From assembly GCA_025531455.1 (NCBI GenBank), contig JAMYHL010000003.1:496001-560000 (forward strand): a stretch of 64,000 nt of DNA, read 5' to 3'. The position numbers and the translations under genes are program-made. This document shows positions 57,001 to 64,000 of this stretch, in pieces. The stretch comes from Apiotrichum sp. Y4204. Taxonomy: Eukaryota; Basidiomycota; Tremellomycetes; Trichosporonales; Trichosporonaceae. The notes beneath the pieces are model-generated. The model saw nothing but the letters and a program-made list of their open reading frames with translations, did not search any database and had not been told where the DNA came from. The first letter of the stretch is position 1. Every line of letters starts with the position of its first letter.

Positions 57001-57530
57001 TCGAGTCGGGCGCGTTGCCGCGCACGAGGCCCTCCCATCCCTCGCGGATAATGTAGGCCTCGCAGCCACTGTTCTGTCAGTCACGGGTTTCACATCAGCC
57101 TGTATGCGGCGATCACACAAGGTGGGCGGCCCAACCCTGTGCAGCGTTGGGATGATTACACAGCCCTAGCTGTTTGTCAAGCCATCAACTGCTACTCACC
57201 GAGCAATACCATAACGGACAACAGCACGGACTACAGTGTCAACCAGAACTCTGGGGCTTTCCATCCATCCAGAGACTCACCCGCAGAATTCATGCCAGCC
57301 GAGTCGCCGCCGGAAGTGAGCACGGCGATCCTCTTCTGCTGCGCCGTGCGGCGCGCCACGCCGCCGCCGCCGCCACCGCCAAAGGCGCCAAAGTCAAAGC
57401 TGGCCATCTGGTCCGGGGACGCAGTGCGGCGCTGGGCGACCGGCGACGCGAACTGCACATGGCCGTTGGGGCGCGCCGGCGAGTCGGTGTTCGCGGCAGG
57501 GGTCATGGACCGCGGGCTTGCCTCGTCCAT
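54006..57530 (-). CDS. PFK1: ATP-dependent 6-phosphofructokinase
   Basis: Phosphorylates fructose 6-phosphate, the committed step of glycolysis. Ten exons (minus): 57530-57281, 57230-57200, 57068-56569, 56533-56311, 56253-56215, 56173-55774, 55736-55447, 55323-54888, 54825-54590 and 54540-54006, exactly 979 residues, the size of the duplicated eukaryotic enzyme. N-terminal catalytic half: [66 protein letters not shown] and [17 protein letters not shown]. The C-terminal regulatory half begins [16 protein letters not shown] and keeps IGGFEAY and [12 protein letters not shown]. Between WEGLVRGN and [13 protein letters not shown] there is a Ser/Asp/Glu-rich insertion of about 120 residues where yeast has only a few. 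The N-terminal 70 residues include a Gly run. Codon use is ordinary for the window. Confidence 0.97.
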
Positions 57531-58696
57531 TGCGATGTCGTGATGGATGGATAGGGGTGTTCGATGAGAGGTGGATTGAGATGGACTGAGACGGGACGGT
57601 GAGATGTTGTGACGGGAGGAGATTGATGTTGGGGCCCGCTGGATGGATCGTTTGAGATGGTGGTGTGGGCGATAAACACGAGTGCAACGTTTGATCGGAC
57701 TGACAACGGCCGCAGTCTGCTAGTCTAAATCGCACAGTGCACAACAGACCCACTGCACCACAGCAGCAAGGGGATTCAAATCTGGACTTGCATGCAGCGC
57801 GCAGCATACACATACCTGAGGATCGAGGCCAGACCTCACCTCCCACAACTAGTTCGCTAGCCTGCAAGCTGCAAGGCAGCTTAGCGGCTGACAAGAGCCA
57901 GAGAATCAGAGAATCACAGGATCACAGGATCTTCTGGGGATGGATTGGTGCGCATTGGTGGGCATTTTGGTTTGGGGGCTTGTAACCGATTGTGCCTGGG
58001 CGATCACCAACCAGCTGATCTGCTGAATGGAATGAGAGCTGCATTGGCAGCAATAATGATGTCATTCCGTCACTCTACAAGCCGTGCTCGCGGATAGAGC
58101 AGCTCTGCTCACTCTTGCACGTTCGTCGTCAGTGCAGCTGTGTGATCTGTGTGAATCTGCTGAGCAGGTCACATGCCGTGTGCAGAAGCAACAGCGTACA
58201 GGCGCACACATGCGCACACATACCATGTTGAACGTGCTGTGTGAACAGGCTGTGTCCGCTTCGGAGAACCAGCGATAGATAGCTTATCGTGCAATTGAGA
58301 GGTTGGGACTGTGGCGTCAAGGCCCCGAGCGTTTGTGCAGAATCGTTTGTGCATTCTGCTGCGAACCGCGGTCAACCATGTTCCAGATGGGCATGTGGCA
58401 ACCAAGCTGCAGATGCGGGCCACACATGGTCTCCTGTCTTGCGGGCCAGGCGGTGCACCTCACAGTGCAGTGTGTTCGCCGCGCTCATTACACTCCGCTT
58501 TTGAGGCCCCGACAGGCACGCCAATGCTTGGGCAGAGGTCACATGAACGCTGTTGCATCCCCCACTCTTAGTTCGCTTCACACCTGACTGTTTCAGGCAT
58601 TCGAACAGCACATCCAGACCTGCATCATTCATAGTCATGACATGCCCTGTATTTGGCAACGTTACTATATTACTATCGTGTCTCATGTCTAACACT
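57531..58696. other. intergenic, PFK promoter
   Basis: 1.17 kb between two minus-strand genes. No gene seen. Short direct repeats AGAATC/CACAGGATC at about 57900-57932. Confidence 0.5.
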
Positions 58697-60877
58697 CTAG
58701 TTCTTCTTGAACTGGTCCCTGCCCTTGGCGTCCTCCTTAACCCAGATGCTGATGCTCTTCGAGGGAGACTTGAACTCGGCCCATCCGTCGTCGCCAATGA
58801 CCACCTCGCCCTGGTGCCAGCCGAGAACGTCCGTCCACTTGCTGCCGGCGTGCTCCTTGCCGACCTCGACGCGCTTCGTGCCCTCATCATTGCCATTGCA
58901 GAGCACGGCGACGAGGCCGTCGTGGTGCTCGTCGCCCTTGCGGTACCACGCGACAGTGTTGGCTGCGGTCAGCGGGGCAAGCAACAAACAATTCTCACGG
59001 TGGTCCCAGTACTCGACCATCTCGCCGTACGCGAAGAGCTTCCGCGCGCGGATAATGTCCTCGAGCTGCGAGACCGGCGGCTGGGGGGTTTCGCCACCCG
59101 TTCCGTACAGGTCGCCGTAGAAGACGCAGGGGTAGCCGTCAGGGCGCAGGAGGATGAGTGCGTAGGCAAGCGGCTTGAACCACGGTGCTACCCAGTTTTC
59201 CAGCGACTGGCCGACCTGCGTGTCGTGCTGAATGTCAGGGGGGTGCAGTTGGTGAAGAAGCAGGTAAATCACTTGGACCGCTCCTGCGATTCACTCACGT
59301 TGTCAACGAGGGTGACGGCGTCGACGGGACGAGCCTGGACAAGGGTGCCGTCAAACACCTTACGAAGGTCGAAGTTCTCCGCGGCATCGCCAGCCTCCTT
59401 GAAGTTGCCCTGCAGGGGGGTGTCGAAGACCGAGAACTGCGAGTCCATGCCGTCGAGATATGCGCACAGCGACTCGACCGAGTCTGGTGTGTGAGCCCAA
59501 GGCCACCCGAATGGCATCTTTACACACGCGGCCCGGGTTGTTTCACACCCAGTCGCCTGCTTCATCACTCACCCTTCCAGAACTCGCCCACGCAGAAGGA
59601 CTCGGGACGGCCCTTCTGGTCCGCGCGGACGTGCTTGACAAACTCGTCAATGAAATCGCGCTGGCTGTCAGTCACCATGACCTGTGTTGCTGCAGCTTAC
59701 AGAGATATGCTTGACGGCATCGAAGCGGAAGCCGTACGCTCCAGTCTCGTCAAGGATCCAGTCGCCCCAGTTCCTGCGGTCAGTTACGCCCGAGAAGCCG
59801 GATGGATACGCACTTGAGGTCCTCGAGAACTTCAGGGTGCTTGTGGTCAACTGCTGGGTTAGTGGTATATTCCCATGAGTGGCCCATATTGGCATGCGGT
59901 CTGGCTCACTGTCGGCCTGCGGTGTCAGTTCAAGCGAGTCTCAGTCTCACTCACAAACATGAGATAGTCATAGTTGGCATTCTCAGTGTCGACGTCGTCC
60001 GCCCACTCCTTGCCGTCGCCCTGGATGCGGTAGATGGCGTTGGTCCCGGTCTTGGCGTCGTAGTCGACGCCGGTGAAGTGGTTGAAGTTCTGAATGTCAG
60101 TATGGGGTTGCGTCGTGAGGTTTGCCACTGTGATACGCACCCACTTCATCGGAGAGTACTTGTCACCACGGCCGGGGAATGTGAACCTGACGTTAGAGGG
60201 GATTGTCTAGATAGGGGCGTCCCCATACACTCCCACACTCACTTGGTCCAGCCCTCGATGTCGGTCATCTCGCCGACGTCCTTGGTGCGGTTGCCGCGGT
60301 CGACCATGGTGGCCTTGAAGAGCTCCTTGTCGTCCGCACCAGCCTTGTGGTTGAGGACCGCATCAATGTAGCTGATGATACCGGCGTCCTTGGCGGTCTT
60401 AATCGCGGAGAGGAGCTCCTCCTTGGTGCCCCAGTGCGTCCCCTTGGCTCCCTTCTGGTCAAACTCTCCAAGGTCCCACAGGTCGTAGCTGTGTATCAGC
60501 TCTCCATTCGTGCTACGTGCGCAGTCGTGGAGCGCGGATTGCAGATCACGACGACTCACATGTCGTATCCTGTTCCGTCGGGGCTGCTACCCTTGGTCGG
60601 CGCTGCCATCAGCGTTGTTCTCTCCGTAAAACGCCTCCCGTCCCACATCACTGGGAGCCCGGCCCATCACTCACGCGGGATCCAGCAAGCGGTGATACCT
60701 ATGTCGGCGAGATGCGGCACCTCCTCCTTGTACTTGTTCCAGTGCGAGCCCTTGGGGACATACCACTCGAAGAACTGCATCATCGTAAAGTTTTCTGCCG
60801 TCAGCACTGGCAGACACGCGGGCGTGCTCACCGGTGTGGCCCTCGCCGTGGCGAGACATATCAGCACGGGACGCCAT
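58697..60877 (-). CDS. intracellular alpha-amylase, GH13 (bacterial liquefying type)
   Basis: Cleaves alpha-1,4-glucan bonds. Twelve exons (minus) from 60877-60832 through 60794-60675, 60602-60560, 60488-60243, 60186-60141, 60089-59955, 59916-59910, 59850-59814, 59773-59701, 59660-59573 and 59483-59299 to 59227-58697 sum to 518 residues. No signal peptide (MASRADMSRHGEGHTGEN), so cytosolic. GH13_5 opening NFTMMQFFEWYVPKGSHW, then YIDAVLNHKAG (region I), GFRFDAVKHIS (nucleophile Asp), CVGEFWK (acid Glu) and VTLVDNHDTQ (third acid). GYPCVFYGDLYG precedes the C-terminal beta domain. Exon 7 is only 7 nt (GCCGACA) yet needed to rebuild LMFADIDHKHPEV. Relatives in pathogenic fungi are needed for alpha-1,3-glucan or glycogen priming (known from AMY1); here that role is inference. 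A sugar porter lies further upstream. Confidence 0.95.
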
Positions 60878-61170
60878 CTTGTCTTGAGCTGAATGGGTGG
60901 GTGAGATGGAGAAGAGAAAAAAAAGTTGGCAAGTTGGACAAACGTGGAATGCCGCATGCTGAAGCTTATAAAGCTCACGCGTCCAGAGGGCGGGACGCGT
61001 GAAGCTCACACAAGCTCACAAACTCACCATGCAGGCCTGGGAGGTTTCACGTTCGTTCCTTGCATAGCTTGTATCCTTGCGTTCCACTGTCGTTCCATCC
61101 CAGGATCCCAGGAGATTGCTGAATCTTTGCATCGTTGGGAAGCCCAGAGATCCCGAGATCGCATGCTTCG

Positions 61171-61211
61171 CACAGCGATGCTCCCATCTCACAGCGATGC
61201 ACACAGCGATG
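61171..61211. repeat. CACAGCGATG repeated three times
   Basis: Perfect 10-bp copies at 61171-61180, 61190-61199 and 61202-61211, in the amylase upstream region. Confidence 0.85.
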
Positions 61212-61862
61212 TGGTCACCACAGCCACTGCGTACTGCGGGGCGGGCCCAATCGCCCTCTTAACACCCTCAATCGACCAGGGTATAGTGGGTGAATGCACG
61301 AACATGCCGCTCGGCGGCTCGCTGGACCCTATTGATGACGATGGGCATGCATGGGGAGTAAAAACAACAGCGCGAAGCGCGAGCACAGCGCGCACCCCTC
61401 ACGCGCCACGCGCTCTGCTGTAAACGAAGCCGGCGAAGCCGTGGAAACCGTGGAAGCCATCAAGGGCATCGAGGCCGCAAGGCCGATGTGCGACACTGTG
61501 GGCCCAGACTGTCTCCCGTCCAGGTACCATACGCGCCCAATCCCTGTTGGATCCCTGGTTCCCCAGGTCCCGCCCGGTCACTGACGTCAGAGGCGAAGCG
61601 GCAACAGCATCAACAGCAATTGATGACGAGCAGCAATCAGTCTATCCGCGCCTATCGCACGTTTGCATGAGCTCGAGGTGCGCGAGGTGGTTGTGCTCGC
61701 CATGCTCGAGATCACTGTGCTACTTCCGATAGCGTCTGATTGGGCAGTGGATTATGGCAAGGACGGGTGTAGGCTCAGCCATAACGTACAGCTGCCGAGC
61801 TTATGTTCTCATTGTGCAGTACTTTTCATTTGAGCGTGTCGTAAAGAGACACGTATCGGAAA

Positions 61863-61892
61863 GAGACGCGTACTGTAAAGACAACGCGTCTC
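61863..61892. repeat. inverted repeat GAGACGCGT / ACGCGTCTC
   Basis: Perfect 9-bp arms separated by 12 nt. Each arm contains ACGCGT-type MCB sequence. Imperfect AAAGAGACxCGTA copies flank it on the left (from about 61852). Confidence 0.8.
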
Positions 61893-63430
61893 ATAAAGAA
61901 AGATTGTTTGGCGCCATGGGGCCAGCCACGATCGCCGTGCTTATCACTGTGGGATTGGTCCGACACGTCCCCAATGGGTCCGACACGCCCGACACGAAGC
62001 TTATCATCCATTGCATGAAACAGCCGACGCCATTGCATCACACTTCACACTTCATCCATCGCTCTCTTCATTATCATACCAAGACTACCTGTGCCACGCG
62101 TGCGGGGCCTCCGGATACCTGCTAGAGCTCCCCGCCGCAGCGATGCCGGGCTCGCAGGGTGATCGACTGGACGATGCGGAGCCTGACTGCGCCTGATGAT
62201 GTGCTCTGGGTCGAACACACCGAACATTGAATCGCTCGCACTGGATCGCGTGTCACATACGCCAGTGCTCCAGTGATTTAAACTAACCGCTGACGCCGAG
62301 GGAGCGACAGTTTCTGTGCAGTATTGTACACGACACACATTCTGCGTGGCGTTTCATCCGTTGAAAGTTATCAAGTAACCTGTAGACCATACACCAAACG
62401 TTCAATTCACAACCAACGACTCAGGTCATCTCCGATCTCATGGCCCCGCCCCGGGCTGCGATCCGCCCGATGTGCGAGGGGGAAGGGCAGAACGAGCGCG
62501 TAAAGACTTCCGGTTTACTACTGATATCCGATCACAATCACGGGCTATGAGCCACCCTCCGTCCGAAAGTCGCCACTGACAATGCTCCTTACCGATGAAA
62601 GTTGTCTCTCAGCGACACCGGAAACCTCGGCTGCACTTAGGGGCTACCTGTGGCTCATGGCGAGCTGGACATTGGGAGGTTGCCGACCGCTGTCGCAAGA
62701 TCGTGTAAATCGTCTCGCCGTTTCGACATCACAGAATGCTCGCCTTCCTATTGTGGGACGCGATTTGCCAGGAGATTGTCTCCTGGCTAGCAGGATGTTT
62801 GTGCAATACTGTTTCTGCCGCCACCGGTTCTGCATCAAAGCTTACAAGACATGATTCACCTGTAGCCTTAATGACCACAGGTACGTATCCAGGCCCGGCG
62901 TTCGGCATCTCGCGCATCATCACAGATACATTCATCGTCATTGTGTCTTGTACAGCGAGCGAGCGCGCGAAGTGCGAAGAGCGAGCGAACGAGCGGAGAG
63001 CGATGGCCCAAGTAGCCGCCTTTCAAAGAGCAAAGCCGGTCATCTCGCGCAGACATACCTTACTAATGAGATCGGCCTCATTGCATACCTCGCTTATATG
63101 TGTTCCGTGAAACGCTTCTTCGCTTGAATCAGACCAGTCGCCTTTGCCAAGACACTGAGCAAGAATGACTTCTGCAGGATGGCCAAAGGAGAACCACAAC
63201 GGTTGCGACCGCCCAATGATGCCTCCTACAGCATGGAATGCTCGCCCGTATGTGCCAAGTGACCAACGTCATGTGCCGAAAGACGATCACTTTTCAAGAC
63301 ACCATACCTAGTGCGGCAACAAGCGATGCACCTCCCACATGCCTCCTGCAGCAGTACATTCCTCGGGTAACTACGGAGGATAAACTACGGAACTATGGAA
63401 CGGTTGCGACGACAGCGGCTTGTTCAAACT

Positions 63431-63468
63431 TCTGAAGACGACTGCGGATGGCCGCAGTCGTCTTTGGA
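63431..63468. repeat. strong hairpin downstream of sugar-porter gene
   Basis: Thirteen perfectly paired bases (63435-63447 with 63452-63464) close a 4-nt loop, ATGG. Four further pairs, two of them G-U, extend the stem outward. It lies about 140 bp beyond the sugar-porter stop codon, possibly within the 3' UTR. Confidence 0.8.
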
Positions 63469-63606
63469 GATTGGGAGCGAGGAGCAATGTGATTAGAATA
63501 CGACATACTTCCTCACAAACGATAGTAACATATGCACTTGAGACCGAGCCAGACAAGGGCAGTGGGGCATCAGCCACCGTCAAGACTCGAGAAATGGGAG
63601 TCCAGA

Positions 63607-64000
63607 CTAGTTGATCCCGGCTCCGCCGCCTGTGGGGTTCATCGTGTTCAAGGATCGGTTAGCGCCATTTACGTGGGGCCCGCCCGCGGCCTTCTCGCGG
63701 TCCATGCCCATGCCCTTCTCGTGGGCTCCGAACTGCTGGTCCGTCTCCTTGTGCTGTACCTCGGCGGCGACCTTGTCGAGGCCGATCTGCTGCGCGATGC
63801 GCTCGCGGCGGGCAAGGTCCTCGGCACCAGACGTGTCATTCTGAGGTTAGCCGTATGGCAGAGGTGTATAGACTCACGAAGATGTGGTCAACTTCCTCGA
63901 GAGACAGACCCTTAAGCTCTGGCAGGATGAAGATGGCGTAGAATAGACCGACAAGACAGAAGCACATGAACACGATGTAGGTCTTGTATCCTATGTTGTC
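63607..64000 (-). CDS. MFS sugar porter, C-terminal end (partial)
   Basis: Only the 3' end is in the window; the gene continues past the right edge. Two exon pieces (minus), 64000-63878 and 63840-63607, are split by a 37-nt phase-0 intron. The upstream piece gives the last transmembrane helix and the sugar-porter terminal signature: YKTYIVFMCFCLVGLFYAIF, then LPELKGLSLEEVDHIF, matching the PETKGxSLEE(V/I)D element. The cytoplasmic tail follows (DLARRERIAQQIGLDKVAAE, KAAGGPHVNGANRSLNTMNP) and ends GGGAGIN. Family is secure; the sugar carried cannot be told. Confidence 0.87.

Larger units (their letters stand above)
60878..63606. other. 2.7 kb intergenic region upstream of amylase
   Basis: No gene found. 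It contains three CACAGCGATG repeats (61171-61211), a 9-bp inverted repeat with MluI boxes (61863-61892), a strong hairpin (63431-63468) and GCGGGG/CCCCGC elements (for example 61236-61241) that fit the Mig1/CreA site SYGGRG, a possible glucose-repression signal for the amylase. It also holds the 3' flank of the sugar porter. Confidence 0.5.

Noticed and set aside
58553..59494. Plus frame of 313 codons
   Set aside because: Antisense to the last amylase exons.
1..64000. Transposons, CRISPR arrays, rRNA genes, integrated virus
   Set aside because: No transposase, reverse transcriptase or integrase motifs, no regularly spaced repeats and no rRNA-like stretch were found in the window.

Overview
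The window is nuclear DNA from a fungus, most likely a basidiomycete yeast of the Tremellomycetes; a Trichosporonales-type genome is my best guess, inferred from style and not proven. The coding DNA is GC-rich. Nearly every gene is cut by several very short introns (typically 34-50 nt) with GTGAGT/GTAAGT donors and a CTGAC/CTAAC-like branch site just before the AG. Genes are dense, on both strands, with no operons. I rebuilt the exons of almost every gene by hand. Where I give a residue count, the exon lengths add up to a whole number of codons and the joins restore family motifs.

Left part (0-25 kb) is a housekeeping block. In order it holds a Zn2Cys6 transcription factor, a disordered hypothetical protein, an ATP-dependent DNA ligase with a mitochondrial-type leader and AT-hook, FIP1 (mRNA 3' end processing), TPT1 (tRNA 2'-phosphotransferase), an HPT1/XPT1 purine phosphoribosyltransferase, FMC1 (F1-ATPase assembly), IST1 (ESCRT-III), SWI5 (recombination), a TatD-type hydrolase, soluble inorganic pyrophosphatase, RPC53 (RNA polymerase III) and a secreted DUF1996 protein. 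Several pairs are divergent and share short promoters: FIP1/TPT1, FMC1/IST1 and SWI5/TatD.

Middle part (25-44 kb) is looser. It holds a peroxisomal thiolase with a perfect PTS2 signal, a secreted Thr/Cys-rich protein, a 3.7 kb gene-free stretch, an IlvD/Edd dehydratase carrying one apparent frameshift, a divergent pair of paralogous single-pass membrane proteins, a secreted GH18 glycosidase and a small Yap-like bZIP factor with two CC-x-GL-x-[DE]-C-S motifs.

Right part (44-64 kb) has long spacers around transport and carbon-metabolism genes: an UNC93-like MFS protein, an AAAP amino-acid permease, a tRNA-Gly(GCC), phosphofructokinase (979 aa with a roughly 120-residue acidic insert), an intracellular GH13 alpha-amylase containing a 7-nt microexon, and the C-terminal end of an MFS sugar porter running off the right edge.

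Most striking is the divergent membrane-protein pair at 36.5-40.8 kb. Both genes have six exons with the identical intron-phase series 2-1-2-0-2, one intron falling at the same point of the transmembrane segment, and recognisable ectodomain similarity. This looks like an inverted duplication of an undescribed receptor-like family. No transposons, rRNA or CRISPR arrays were seen.
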